NCBI GenBank assembly: GCA_025363505.1
Contig: JANYDV010000042.1
Coordinates: 1 to 24,499, forward strand
Length of the DNA stretch: 24,499 nucleotides
Reading direction: 5' to 3'
DNA from: Bacteroidota bacterium
GTDB lineage: Bacteria > Bacteroidota > Ignavibacteria > Palsa-1295
A model generated the notes under the pieces. The model did not search any database, was not told the DNA's origin, and saw only the letters and a program-made list of their open reading frames with translations. The position numbers were made by a program, and so were the translations under genes. Within the stretch, counting starts at the first letter, position 1, and each line of letters begins with the position of its first letter. Shown in pieces: positions 1 through 8,393 of this stretch.

Positions 1-274
1 CTGCAAGACCACCACCGATGTCAACGAGTCCTGCATTTTCTTCGCCGGCATCAACAAGCAAGCGCTTTCCACTGCGAGGCAGAGTTTTTAGAAGAGTAAT
101 GCTATTCTTGTATGAGCAATGTTCGCTCCACATCACTGAGAAAATACCAAGCTCGGTATATGTTGGAATACGGTCACCTAATATTGAAATGATCTTGGTA
201 TATTCATCTTCAGTGAGTCCGAGTTCGAGAGCGGTTTTTTTTGCTGCTTCAAACGTCGTAATGATATTGGTCAT
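1..274 (-). CDS. purL: Phosphoribosylformylglycinamidine synthase subunit PurL (FGAM synthase II), N-terminal part, cut by window edge
   Basis: PurL catalyses the ATP-dependent conversion of FGAR to FGAM in cytoplasmic de novo purine synthesis. Translating the minus strand from the ATG at 274 gives about 91 residues with the family's N-terminal signature. There is an LGLTEDEY segment, then PTYTELGIFSVMWSEHCSYK containing the conserved SEHCSYK histidine, then LPRSGKRLLVDAGEENAGLVDIGGGLA, cut here by the edge. The spacing fits the standalone PurL (smPurL type), which works with PurS and PurQ, not the large fused form, but only the N-terminus is visible. No strong Shine-Dalgarno sequence precedes the ATG. 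It lies 128 bp downstream of ccmF on the same strand, with no convincing terminator between them, so it could have its own promoter or be read through. The identification is firm; the rest of the gene lies to the left of the window. Confidence 0.93.
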   Translation of the reverse strand, partial: MTNIITTFEAAKKTALELGLTEDEYTKIISILGDRIPTYTELGIFSVMWSEHCSYKNSITLLKTLPRSGKRLLVDAGEENAGLVDIGGGLA

Positions 275-402
275 TGGTCTGGTCTGAGAAAATTGAATCC
301 TATAACGAAAATTTTTCTATTCTGAAAGTGTAGATCGTCTCAAGCATAAGGAAATAGTATTCACGATTGATGACAACCCCAAACAAAGAAACACTATATC
401 GC

Positions 403-3012
403 CTATGAAACAGTTTTCTTCGTTGAAGAAGCAGTGTTCCGTGAACCCGACAACGGCGCCTTTAATGAATCATTTGGTGCATGCAAAGCCAGAATCTTCT
501 CGTACGCTACTTCCGCTTTGCCGATGGCGACAAGTGCTTCACGACGACGACGAATCACACTAAAATAAAAACCGACGACAACAATCAAAATACCTGCCCA
601 CACCATATTAATATATGGCTTAATAAATGCTTCAACGGTAATAACATCCTTCAATGGCGGTGGCGGGTTGTGTTCGTCAAAACTTGCAATGATGATCTTA
701 GATTTTGTCCTATCTTCAAGGTTAGGGCGTAAGAGTGCGAGTTGAACGTGATACGACGTGTTCGGAATCACGACATCTTCTTGCTTTGCTTCTCCGGTCT
801 TTAAGTTTCTCGTCACCGATAAGACCAGCGGAACAACCGGAATATTTTTATCGCTTGGATCATAAATTTCGACGCTTGCCTTGACACGGAATGCTTGTTC
901 CGAAACCATCTTCGCACGCTCTTCAGGTGGAAAATCAAAATCAATAAATTTTAATTGCTTCTTCCCATCGAACAACGGCACCACCTGTCCTTTTACTAAA
1001 GAGTCATAAGGCATTCCGCCAATACTATTGGTCTCGGCAACCGTAAAGTACACATCTCGTGAGCCGTACTTCAGAATACCCGGATTAGCGATTGGGGATG
1101 TATGATTATTAAATGCCGTCCAGAACCATAACGGTCTCGCTTGCGTAACTTCGCCATTCTTATCGCGGACATTTACGACATAATAATAATTCTCGGGCGG
1201 AGTAATGACCGTCGAATCATAACTAATTGTATATTCACCAAAAGCACTCATTTTCGTGCCTTGCACAAGTTTAATAAATTCTTTTTTCTCATACCGAGTC
1301 GTTGCCACGACACCGAGAATAAAAACGGCAATGCCGGCGTGAGCAACGTACGCCCCAATAAAACGTTTGTCAAGAGTAAATGTTGGTGCACCAAAAATCA
1401 TAAATGCACAAGCGACCATCAAAAAAAATGCAAGCCAGTATAAAACGCCACCAAGAATAATATCGCCGAATTTATAATAATCACCACCCGATACAAGGAT
1501 CAATCCGAGGAAGCCAATAACAAAACTCCATTTCAATGCACTCAGTATTCGAGTTTGTGCAGTGGCACCGTTATTATCAATCGTAATTGAAAGTTTCCCC
1601 TTGAATAATCCAAACGCTATTTCAATATTGATACAGAGCGAGAACAATGCGCATACTGCTACGGCGAGGTATTCAAGATCATGGAGACCATAGAGATATA
1701 GCCCAATACCCCCCAACACCGCAAGTCCCAAACTAAGAGCCGATTTGCGAAGCATTTCGACAACTCCGGCTTGGCGCCATTTTAGCGTGAGTGTAAGACC
1801 ATTTACTAACAGCAAACCAATAGCAATAGGCAGATGGAGATTCCCATAGAAACTGATATCCACTTTTTTCGAAACAAGCGGTGCGCTTGTCCCAATAAAA
1901 ACAACCAGCGCCGAAGCTCCAAGAATAGCAGACCCTATTGACAAACCTGTTTCACGTGAAATAATTTTATAATCTTTGCTAATAACATTCATCGCTGCCC
2001 ATCGCCAGAGGAAAATAATCAGTGAGCCGCCGACAAACACTGTCAATCCGATGACCAACAATGTAAATGCTAAATTTCCGGGATCAGCAAAACTATGAAC
2101 TGACGCATCGCCAAGAACACCGGAGCGTGTGAGAAATGACGCATACAACACCATCGAATATGCAAGCAATGTAACACCGATATTCGTTTTTATAAGACCA
2201 CCTGTTCGCTTTTGTGTCAGCATCGTATGCGTACCGGCAACGGTGATTAGCCACGGAAGCAAACTGGCATTTTCTACAGGATCCCAGCCCCAATATCCAC
2301 CCCATCCGAGTGTCTCGTAAGCCCAAAACCCGCCGAGCATAATTCCAAAACCGAGGATCATACCCGCCGCAAGTGTCCAAGGAAGTGAAGTCGTTACCCA
2401 ACCCTGAAAATCTTTTTTGAAAAGCCCCGCTATAGCAAAAGCAAACGGAACTGCAAGTAATGTAAACCCCGTAAAGAGCATCGGAGGATGAATAACGATC
2501 CAAAGATTCTCAAGTGACGGGTTCAACCCTTTACCGTCAAGTGGAATAAAACCTGCCAGGGCTTGCCCGGGGTGAGCGGAATAAATTGTCTCGAACGGAC
2601 TCTTTGCTACAAGCATCACCGCCAAAAATGCGAAGATCGCAAGATAGACCGCCATCACCGGGGCTTCGTATCGTTGTCGCTGTGCGTACGGAATGAGAAT
2701 GATCGCAACAATTGCTGTCAGTAATGCCCACAGCATAAAACTGCCTTCTTGAGATGCATAAAAACAAGCGAAAAGCAATGGCTTCGACAGTGAGCGCGAG
2801 ACATGCTCATACACATAGTTTATATCGAAGCGGTAATTAAAAATGAGATAGAGGAGGGTTCCTGCGGCGATGAATTGAGCCCAAATAGCAACGTGGGTAG
2901 TGATTCGTGCCGCAGTTAAGAGTTCAGTCCGTCCCCTTGCGACAAGCACGTACAAGACAGATGCAACCAGAGTTGCCGCCAGTACGACCGCCATTGCAAT
3001 TCCACCGATCAT
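403..3012 (-). CDS. ccmF: Cytochrome c maturation heme lyase CcmF
   Basis: CcmF is the inner-membrane heme lyase of System I that attaches heme delivered by CcmE to apocytochrome c in the periplasm. The 869-residue product is strongly hydrophobic, with many membrane segments. The tryptophan-rich WWD motif sits at residues 236-255 (WGGYWGWDPVENAS, then LLPWL). Conserved histidines are visible at about 175 (IVIHPPM), 262 (GTHTM), 306 (ASVHSF) and 558 (YVAHAG), matching the family's heme-ligand positions. A large soluble segment (about 575-810) precedes a final TM helix and a basic tail. At 869 residues it is longer than the roughly 650 of E. coli CcmF, and the extra length is mostly in this C-terminal periplasmic part. 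It follows ccmE by 35 bp. The start is ATG at 3012, preceded by a weak purine-rich stretch. NrfE is the paralogue, but the ccm context favours CcmF. Confidence 0.95.
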   Translation of the reverse strand: MIGGIAMAVVLAATLVASVLYVLVARGRTELLTAARITTHVAIWAQFIAAGTLLYLIFNYRFDINYVYEHVSRSLSKPLLFACFYASQEGSFMLWALLTAIVAIILIPYAQRQRYEAPVMAVYLAIFAFLAVMLVAKSPFETIYSAHPGQALAGFIPLDGKGLNPSLENLWIVIHPPMLFTGFTLLAVPFAFAIAGLFKKDFQGWVTTSLPWTLAAGMILGFGIMLGGFWAYETLGWGGYWGWDPVENASLLPWLITVAGTHTMLTQKRTGGLIKTNIGVTLLAYSMVLYASFLTRSGVLGDASVHSFADPGNLAFTLLVIGLTVFVGGSLIIFLWRWAAMNVISKDYKIISRETGLSIGSAILGASALVVFIGTSAPLVSKKVDISFYGNLHLPIAIGLLLVNGLTLTLKWRQAGVVEMLRKSALSLGLAVLGGIGLYLYGLHDLEYLAVAVCALFSLCINIEIAFGLFKGKLSITIDNNGATAQTRILSALKWSFVIGFLGLILVSGGDYYKFGDIILGGVLYWLAFFLMVACAFMIFGAPTFTLDKRFIGAYVAHAGIAVFILGVVATTRYEKKEFIKLVQGTKMSAFGEYTISYDSTVITPPENYYYVVNVRDKNGEVTQARPLWFWTAFNNHTSPIANPGILKYGSRDVYFTVAETNSIGGMPYDSLVKGQVVPLFDGKKQLKFIDFDFPPEERAKMVSEQAFRVKASVEIYDPSDKNIPVVPLVLSVTRNLKTGEAKQEDVVIPNTSYHVQLALLRPNLEDRTKSKIIIASFDEHNPPPPLKDVITVEAFIKPYINMVWAGILIVVVGFYFSVIRRRREALVAIGKAEVAYEKILALHAPNDSLKAPLSGSRNTASSTKKTVS

Positions 3013-3047
3013 TTCTATCTTTCTGAAAATTGAAAATGCTTTATATC

Positions 3048-3425
3048 CTATTTGGCTGCTTCGTTACCTTCATATCGCGACGGACATTTTGTCTGAATGT
3101 CGCTTACGGTAAATACACCGCCATCAACCTTACCTACACAAACAACAGATGGTGCTGTCTCAAAATTATTTGGTTTTAAGCCGACATAACGAACAGGCAT
3201 TGCGACGCCATTGTGATCTTTCATCACAAATGTAAATGTGTTGGTCTTTGAGTCGTAATTCGATGATTGCTCTTTGACCCAAGAGCCGGAGACTTGAACT
3301 CGCTTCCCTGATTCTTGAGCGGACGCAAAATCAGAATAGTCGATCTTATTGTCAACTAACGCAAATGCTGCTACACCAATAAACAGTAATGCAACAACCA
3401 GTGCTATAATATGTTTTGTTTTCAT
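3048..3425 (-). CDS. ccmE: Periplasmic heme chaperone CcmE, Cys-type (CxxxY) variant
   Basis: CcmE receives heme from CcmABCD and passes it to CcmF. The protein has 125 residues: one N-terminal TM anchor (about 6-24), then a small beta-rich OB-fold-like domain containing GKRVQVSGSW, TFTFVMKD and VRYVGLKPNNFE, typical of CcmE. In the usual family the heme is bound covalently by the His of an HxxxY motif. Here the equivalent C-terminal site is C114-P-S-R-Y118, so the ligand position is Cys. That is the signature of the CxxxY CcmE known from archaea and some bacteria (System I*). I chose the ATG at 3425. A GTG seven codons upstream (3446) is in frame, but it adds only a short polar lead before the natural MKTK start. 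It is separated from ccmD by 134 bp and followed by ccmF 35 bp on. Confidence 0.92.
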   Translation of the reverse strand: MKTKHIIALVVALLFIGVAAFALVDNKIDYSDFASAQESGKRVQVSGSWVKEQSSNYDSKTNTFTFVMKDHNGVAMPVRYVGLKPNNFETAPSVVCVGKVDGGVFTVSDIQTKCPSRYEGNEAAK

Positions 3426-3559
3426 GAATAGGAATGAGTTACGCACACTAAAACACGGGTCTTGGGGGTGCGGTTCGCCGAAGAATCGAAATGCGCAAAA
3501 ACAAGGTGAGACCCCTATTCAACAAGTTAAAACAGTAGGAAAAACGCTCGACAGGCATC

Positions 3560-3685
3560 CTACTTCCCCTGTTCGAGTTTCGTAACTTTCATCGAAAGTC
3601 TCAGTACAAAAATAAATATCCCTGCCCAAATTACTGCAGCGATTATCGCAACGACATAGAGTGGATTGTGTTGAAGGAAGTCCAT
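3560..3685 (-). CDS. ccmD: Small single-span protein, probable CcmD
   Basis: This 41-codon reading frame starts three bases after the ccmC stop (TAA, then TTT, then ATG at 3685) and ends with TAG at 3560-3562. It encodes a short polar head (MDFLQHNPL), one hydrophobic helix of about 20 residues (YVVAIIAAVIWAGIFIFVL), and a basic/charged tail (RLSMKVTKLEQGK). CcmD is a tiny inner-membrane protein with exactly this layout; it links CcmE to the CcmABC heme-loading complex and helps release holo-CcmE. CcmD sequences are too variable to confirm by motif, so the call rests on size, topology and position directly after ccmC. Automated gene callers often miss it because of its length. Confidence 0.8.
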   Translation of the reverse strand: MDFLQHNPLYVVAIIAAVIWAGIFIFVLRLSMKVTKLEQGK

Positions 3686-3688
3686 AAA

Positions 3689-4666
3689 TTAATCGTAATT
3701 AGGCTCGCGTTGTTGACGAATAGTCTCGATACGGATATAAATATCTTTTAGGATAAAAAATAAAATTGCAAAACAGACAACATTTATCCATAAGAACATT
3801 GAAAATGATGGGTCAATATGTGTCTTCCCTGAAAGATTAATCACCGGAGCCTCCGAGCCCGAGCCGGGGTGCAAACTCCGAGTAATACGCGGCAACACAA
3901 ACATCAAAAACGGCACTGTCGCGAAGGCGATAATATTATACACTGCCGCAAGGCGAGCTTTCTTTTCTTCGGTGTCTTCGAGCAGTGACCGAAGCAGAAA
4001 GTAGGCAACGTAGATCAAGAGTAATACAAGAATTGATGTCTCACGTGGCTCGTCCCAATCCCAAAATTTCCCCCAAGAAAATCTTGCCCAAATACTTCCG
4101 GTCACCGTTGCAAGTGTGGTAAACATCAAACCTAAACTACTCGCGGCACGTGCATGAAGATCGTACTTCAGATTTCCTTTTCGCAAAAATATAATAGAAT
4201 AGAATGTACCCACCAAAAATGCAATAAAAGCAATAAAAGACATCGGTACATGGAACAAGATGTTCCTGCCAAGTTCGCCAAGACCTTGAATCAGCGGAAA
4301 AATCATTGCTGGATTAACACGCTGAACATTTATGAGTGTAAATGAACTATCACCGGGAGCAAATGAGCATTCGCCGACAACTGTCATGCCTGATTGGAGT
4401 GCAAAATTATTTGAGACGTGGAGCGTACGTTCAAGATCGAAACGATCTTTTGCCCGATAGGTCGAGATTGAAGCACTATCAGATATTTTTTGCTCAAGTG
4501 TAAGAGCAACCGGAGTTTGACTGGTAACTCCGAGCATCATCAACATTGCCGTATCGCGAAACCCACCGGCAACCGGTGTCGAGAACGACAAAAAAATGCT
4601 GGTGCCGAAGCACAAAGCAAAGACAATGAGAACGATAGGATTGCGTATAATTTTCAATCGCGCCAA
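3689..4666 (-). CDS. ccmC: Heme-handling protein CcmC with an enlarged N-terminal periplasmic segment
   Basis: CcmC presents heme to CcmE in the inner membrane. The WWD motif is at about residues 198-211 (WGKFWDWDEPRETS). The two flanking heme-ligand histidines are at about 139 (ILFHVPMSF) and 265 (RSLHPG). Several TM helices surround them, as in CcmC and the related CcsA/ResC family. At 325 residues it is longer than the roughly 240-250 of typical CcmC. The excess is a soluble segment (about residues 45-120) between TM1 and the helix that leads into the first histidine. The reading frame overlaps the end of ccmB by 13 bp and starts with TTG at 4666; no ATG lies near the predicted N-terminus. 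It is translationally coupled to ccmB and followed immediately by ccmD. CcsA is an alternative name by fold, but the ccmB-ccmC-ccmD order supports CcmC. Confidence 0.92.
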   Translation of the reverse strand: MARLKIIRNPIVLIVFALCFGTSIFLSFSTPVAGGFRDTAMLMMLGVTSQTPVALTLEQKISDSASISTYRAKDRFDLERTLHVSNNFALQSGMTVVGECSFAPGDSSFTLINVQRVNPAMIFPLIQGLGELGRNILFHVPMSFIAFIAFLVGTFYSIIFLRKGNLKYDLHARAASSLGLMFTTLATVTGSIWARFSWGKFWDWDEPRETSILVLLLIYVAYFLLRSLLEDTEEKKARLAAVYNIIAFATVPFLMFVLPRITRSLHPGSGSEAPVINLSGKTHIDPSFSMFLWINVVCFAILFFILKDIYIRIETIRQQREPNYD

Positions 4667-5313
4667 ATAAAATTGAAAAGCACATAACTGATCAGTATCA
4701 GTGCAACATCAAACGAAAAAAGCACAAGAATATCTCCGCGAACTGCCACCCACGACGAAGCATTTTCCATGGTAATCGTTGTCGCATCGGTTACTGCTAT
4801 GACCAATGGAAACAAGACCGGCATTGCCAGCACCGGCAGTAACGCTCCTTTTTGTGACGCACGAGCAACAAGTGCAGAAAGTATCGTCACTATTCCTGCG
4901 GTTCCGACAATACCAAGCAACAATTGCAACGAGAACATTGCATAATCACGGACGACAAAATCCTCGAAAAAAAATGCGAAAATGATTACGGCAGTAAAGG
5001 CAAGTGATAAACTCAGCAGTAAGTTATAAATAAACTTCCCCCAAAAAACTGATTCAGGTTTTGCGTAAAGTCTGAGCAGAAGTGCAGTGCCACGCTCTTC
5101 TTCGCTGACAAATGATCGAGAGAGACCTGTCATTGTCCCAAAAAAAACAGTAATCCAAAAGAATGCGCTCATTAATGGCGGGGGGATCAATTCACCGGGA
5201 GCCGCGAATGCAATCGTCACCACTGTCACCAGCAAGAACATCACCACCGCGCTCGTACCATAACGGCTGCGGAGTTCGATGCGAAGTTCTTTGCGTAAGA
5301 CAGGAGAGATCAC
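4654..5313 (-). CDS. ccmB: Heme exporter membrane subunit CcmB
   Basis: CcmB is the six-helix permease that pairs with the ATPase CcmA to release holo-CcmE from CcmC. The 219-residue product has the family layout: an N-terminal cytoplasmic RKELRIELRSRYG stretch, the TGLSRSFVSEEERGTALLLR signature at about residues 62-82, and about six hydrophobic segments, including the AMPVLFPLVIAVTDAT region. The GTG start at 5313 overlaps the stop of the upstream nnrE-nnrD gene (GTGA, 4-bp overlap), and its end overlaps ccmC by 13 bp, so translation is probably coupled on both sides. CcmA, normally encoded just upstream, is not in this window. The gene in its usual place is the NAD(P)H-hydrate repair enzyme. 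Confidence 0.92.
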   Translation of the reverse strand: MISPVLRKELRIELRSRYGTSAVVMFLLVTVVTIAFAAPGELIPPPLMSAFFWITVFFGTMTGLSRSFVSEEERGTALLLRLYAKPESVFWGKFIYNLLLSLSLAFTAVIIFAFFFEDFVVRDYAMFSLQLLLGIVGTAGIVTILSALVARASQKGALLPVLAMPVLFPLVIAVTDATTITMENASSWVAVRGDILVLFSFDVALILISYVLFNFIWRD

Positions 5314-6878
5314 GTTACTTGTAATTGATTAAAAGCGGTATGTAATGAATCAATAATATCACCGGCGACAAGCGACTGCATCGAGCCTTCAATCACCGCA
5401 ATATCCCCTGCGCGACCATGACAAAATACTGCAAACAGCACCGCACCTTCAGGCTCGGCTGTTTCTTGGGCAAGGATCCCCGCGATCATCCCTGCAAGTA
5501 CATCGCCGCTTCCGGCTGTTGCCATGCCGGGGTTGCCCGTTGAATTAACAAATACTTTTCCGTTTGGTAGCGCAATGAGCGTCGGTGCACCTTTCAAGAC
5601 AAGGGTGCAGCGATACTCGCGAGCAAAATGCGAGGCAATTGCAATGCGATCAATTTCTAATTCATCACGACTGATCCCAAGTATTCGTGACATTTCGCCG
5701 GCATGAGGAGTAAGGACCGTCACTGACTTTCTTTTTTTGAGAACCGAAAGATTTCCGACAAGCGCACCAAGTGCTCCGGCATCGGCAACAAGAGGCTGCT
5801 CAATGGTGCGAAATGCTTCGAGCATCATTGCATTACTTTCCACAGTATTTCGAATACCGGGACCAAGCAACACAACATCCGCTTTTTGAAGATGAGATGC
5901 GATATGTTTAAGTGCATTTTTTTGTGGTGCACCTTCTGAGTCCGCATCAAGAGTTGCCGTCATTATTTCAGGCATTGATGATGCAACGATAGCGCGCTCC
6001 GAATCGACTGTTGCTACAGTCACCAATCCACAGCCTGATTTGAGTGCTGCCTTTGCACTCATTACTGCCGCACCACTCATCCCTTTCGATCCGGCAATTG
6101 AAAGCACATAACCTTGATCGTATTTTGAAACGGTAAGGAAACGTGAAGGTCTGATCGAAATAACATCTTCCTCCTGAAGCAATGATACTTCAGTATCTTC
6201 AGGCGCAGGAGCACCGAGGGATGAAATGGCGATCTCACCGGTAAAATCCGGAGCAAAGCCTTGAAAGAAACCTTGCTTCAAAGTACCCATTGTTACTGTT
6301 CGATCGGCAAAAACGCAAACAGGTTTACCGGCAATGACTGTTTCGATCTCACCCGAATCCGAATTCATCCCTGTAGGCACGTCGAGCGAAAGTACTTTTG
6401 CGCCCGTCATTTTTTGCAATCCGTTTATTGTAAGCACTGCTTCAACGTATGGCTTTTTCAACTTCCCTTCTGCGCCTGTGCCCAAAAGTGCATCAACTAT
6501 TATTCCGAGATTCAGATGTGAAAGAAAATGATCGTCTCGAAAGGGGAAAGAAATAATATGTTCAGGGGTAATAAGTTTCTTGAGGATATTGAGTTGATGC
6601 GTTGCTTCTTTTGATAATTGTTTGGACGTCAGTACAACATACGCCGCTATTCCTTGTTCTATTAACAAACGTGCAAGTGCAAGCCCATCGCCGCCGTTAT
6701 TCCCTTTGCCACAAAAGATCAGCACCGATTTTGATGGCGTATCTCCAAGCCATTCGCGCACAGTTGCAACTGCACCACGAGCGGCATTCTCCATCAAGAC
6801 CAGTGACGGTATCCCGACATTCTTGCTGAGAAATAGATCATAAGCACGAGATTCGTCTGAGTTGAGTATTGGGAGCAT
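5310..6878 (-). CDS. nnrD (nnrE-nnrD fusion, yjeF): Bifunctional NAD(P)H-hydrate epimerase / ADP- or ATP-dependent NAD(P)H-hydrate dehydratase
   Basis: This is a cytoplasmic metabolite-repair enzyme. The N-terminal YjeF_N domain (about 1-225) epimerises R- and S-NAD(P)HX, and the C-terminal ribokinase-like domain (about 240-520) dehydrates S-NAD(P)HX back to NAD(P)H. N-terminal motifs are FCGKGNNGGDGLALAR at 55-70, VDALLGTGAEG at 128-138 and SLDVPTGMNSDSG at 164-176. C-terminal motifs are IAGSKGMSGAAVMSAKAAL at 261-279, LLGPGI at 337-342, LTPHAGEM at 389-396, and NPGMATAGSGDVLAG at 449-463 with the catalytic Asp at about 459. All key residues are present and the length (522) is normal for the fusion. 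It starts at ATG 6878, 23 bp after nuoN, and overlaps ccmB by 4 bp. It therefore sits between complex I and heme-export genes in one apparent transcription unit, a sensible place for an enzyme that repairs the substrate of complex I. Confidence 0.95.
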   Translation of the reverse strand: MLPILNSDESRAYDLFLSKNVGIPSLVLMENAARGAVATVREWLGDTPSKSVLIFCGKGNNGGDGLALARLLIEQGIAAYVVLTSKQLSKEATHQLNILKKLITPEHIISFPFRDDHFLSHLNLGIIVDALLGTGAEGKLKKPYVEAVLTINGLQKMTGAKVLSLDVPTGMNSDSGEIETVIAGKPVCVFADRTVTMGTLKQGFFQGFAPDFTGEIAISSLGAPAPEDTEVSLLQEEDVISIRPSRFLTVSKYDQGYVLSIAGSKGMSGAAVMSAKAALKSGCGLVTVATVDSERAIVASSMPEIMTATLDADSEGAPQKNALKHIASHLQKADVVLLGPGIRNTVESNAMMLEAFRTIEQPLVADAGALGALVGNLSVLKKRKSVTVLTPHAGEMSRILGISRDELEIDRIAIASHFAREYRCTLVLKGAPTLIALPNGKVFVNSTGNPGMATAGSGDVLAGMIAGILAQETAEPEGAVLFAVFCHGRAGDIAVIEGSMQSLVAGDIIDSLHTAFNQLQVT

Positions 6879-6901
6879 ATATATACAGCCGAGCGGATTT
6901 C

Positions 6902-8374
6902 CTATCGAAAAAGATAGCCGATCGTATTAATAAGAAGTGAAGGGTAAATACCCAGAACGAGTAATGCAGCAACGGCAAAGGCAATCGCCACAAATGATGT
7001 ATTGATTTTTTCGGGTACAGATACTTCGACTTGGTCGTTCGCTTGGCGAAAGTACATCAGCACGATCACTCGTAAATAAAAATATGACGCGATGATACTT
7101 GATACGACTCCGACAATTGCAAGCCATACCATTCCGGCATTAATAGCGGCAAGGAATAAATAGTACTTTCCGAAAAATCCTGCAAATGGTGGAATACCTG
7201 CAAGTGAAAGCATAATGATCGCCAATAGAAATGCTAACCACGGGCGACGTTTTGAAAGTCCAACATAATCTTCAAGTTCAAATCCATTCCCGTCAGATTT
7301 CTCAAGAACAGAGACAATACCGAATGCACTGATTTGCATCAATATATATACAGCAGAATAGATCGCCACGCCGGTGATACCATTCTCATTTAATGCAGAA
7401 ACACCAAGCAACATATACCCCGCGTGTGCAATGCTTGAATATGCCAACATTCGTTTGATTCGTGTTTGCGAAACAGCGACGATATTGCCATAAAGCATCG
7501 AACACGCCGCGAGAATTGCAAGCACTATCTGAATTTTTTCGCTACCCAAATGCACGGCAGCAGTCGGCAGCAATGCGTAAGGAAACAATAAGATAAACGA
7601 TGAGAAAGCGGCGGTCTTACCGGCAGTTGACATAAAGCCCGCAACGACTGTTGGTGAACCTTCATAGACATCAGGAGCCCATTGATGAAATGGAAATGCC
7701 GAAACTTTGAAAGCCAATCCAACAATTATAAATAACATTCCGAGCGTGAGGAGTAGCGAGCTATAAGTCGCCGCAGGTTTCGGTGCAAGACCAAGCATGA
7801 TAGTGCGAATCTCCGCCAGGTTCATCGTGCCGGTTGTTCCATACACCAACGCAATGCCATACAAAAAGAAACCCGTCGCAAATGATCCGAGCAAGAAATA
7901 TTTTAGTGAGGCTTCGTTCGAGCTTTCTTCTTTACGGAAAATTCCGGCAAGCACATAGAACGCAATTGACATCGTCTCAAGTCCAAGAAACGTGACGATC
8001 AGGTTTGCGCCTGATGCCATCATTACCATTCCGCAAACAGAAAATAATATGAGTGCGCAGTATTCGCCAATTATCATTTCTCGTTCTTTAAGGAACTGCT
8101 CAGACAACAAAGCTGAAAGAACAGCCGCCGCAGAAAAGATAATTGTAAAGAAACCGGTATAAGTGTTTGAAAAGAATAAACCACCGAATGCAATAACAGG
8201 AGCAGCCGTAAGATTTGCAACCGCAGCAACGATCGCCCCCATACCCCCGACAACGGTGAGCAGCAACGGCGACCGTGATGGTACTTTTTCAAAAGCATCC
8301 CACATCATTACTGCCAAACCTGTCATGGCAAGGATAATGAGTGGAAGTACTGCTATAAAATCGTTATAGTTCAC
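6902..8374 (-). CDS. nuoN: NADH-quinone oxidoreductase subunit N
   Basis: NuoN is one of three antiporter-like proton-pumping subunits in the membrane arm of complex I. The 490-residue product has about 14 hydrophobic segments and the conserved motif FKVSAFPFHQWAPDVYEGSP at about residues 225-244, followed by the discontinuous-helix region with a conserved lysine (TAGKTAAF). The segment RIKRMLAYSSIAHAGYMLLG and the AGIPPFAGFFGKYY loop are also typical. The length matches the family (about 480-500). It starts with GTG at 8374, 19 bp after the nuoM stop; no ATG gives the correct N-terminus. It is the last gene of the nuoJKLMN run and is followed after 23 bp by the NAD(P)HX repair gene. Confidence 0.97.
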   Translation of the reverse strand: MNYNDFIAVLPLIILAMTGLAVMMWDAFEKVPSRSPLLLTVVGGMGAIVAAVANLTAAPVIAFGGLFFSNTYTGFFTIIFSAAAVLSALLSEQFLKEREMIIGEYCALILFSVCGMVMMASGANLIVTFLGLETMSIAFYVLAGIFRKEESSNEASLKYFLLGSFATGFFLYGIALVYGTTGTMNLAEIRTIMLGLAPKPAATYSSLLLTLGMLFIIVGLAFKVSAFPFHQWAPDVYEGSPTVVAGFMSTAGKTAAFSSFILLFPYALLPTAAVHLGSEKIQIVLAILAACSMLYGNIVAVSQTRIKRMLAYSSIAHAGYMLLGVSALNENGITGVAIYSAVYILMQISAFGIVSVLEKSDGNGFELEDYVGLSKRRPWLAFLLAIIMLSLAGIPPFAGFFGKYYLFLAAINAGMVWLAIVGVVSSIIASYFYLRVIVLMYFRQANDQVEVSVPEKINTSFVAIAFAVAALLVLGIYPSLLINTIGYLFR

Positions 8375-8393
8375 AAGTGATAATGTTCGTTGT

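Noticed and set aside
18..287. 89-codon plus-strand open frame at the left edge
   Set aside because: It is antisense to purL, whose minus-strand translation carries the unmistakable SEHCSYK signature.
2093..2503. 136-codon minus-strand frame inside ccmF
   Set aside because: It is a shifted frame within ccmF. The protein is Cys-rich and low in structure, while the ccmF frame carries the WWD motif over the same bases.
3450..3558. A 36-codon open frame on the minus strand starting just after the ccmD stop (MPVERFSYCF..., ending at a TAG)
   Set aside because: It has no hydrophobic or family pattern and no ribosome binding site, and it lies in a gap without other coding signs. Chance is the simpler explanation.
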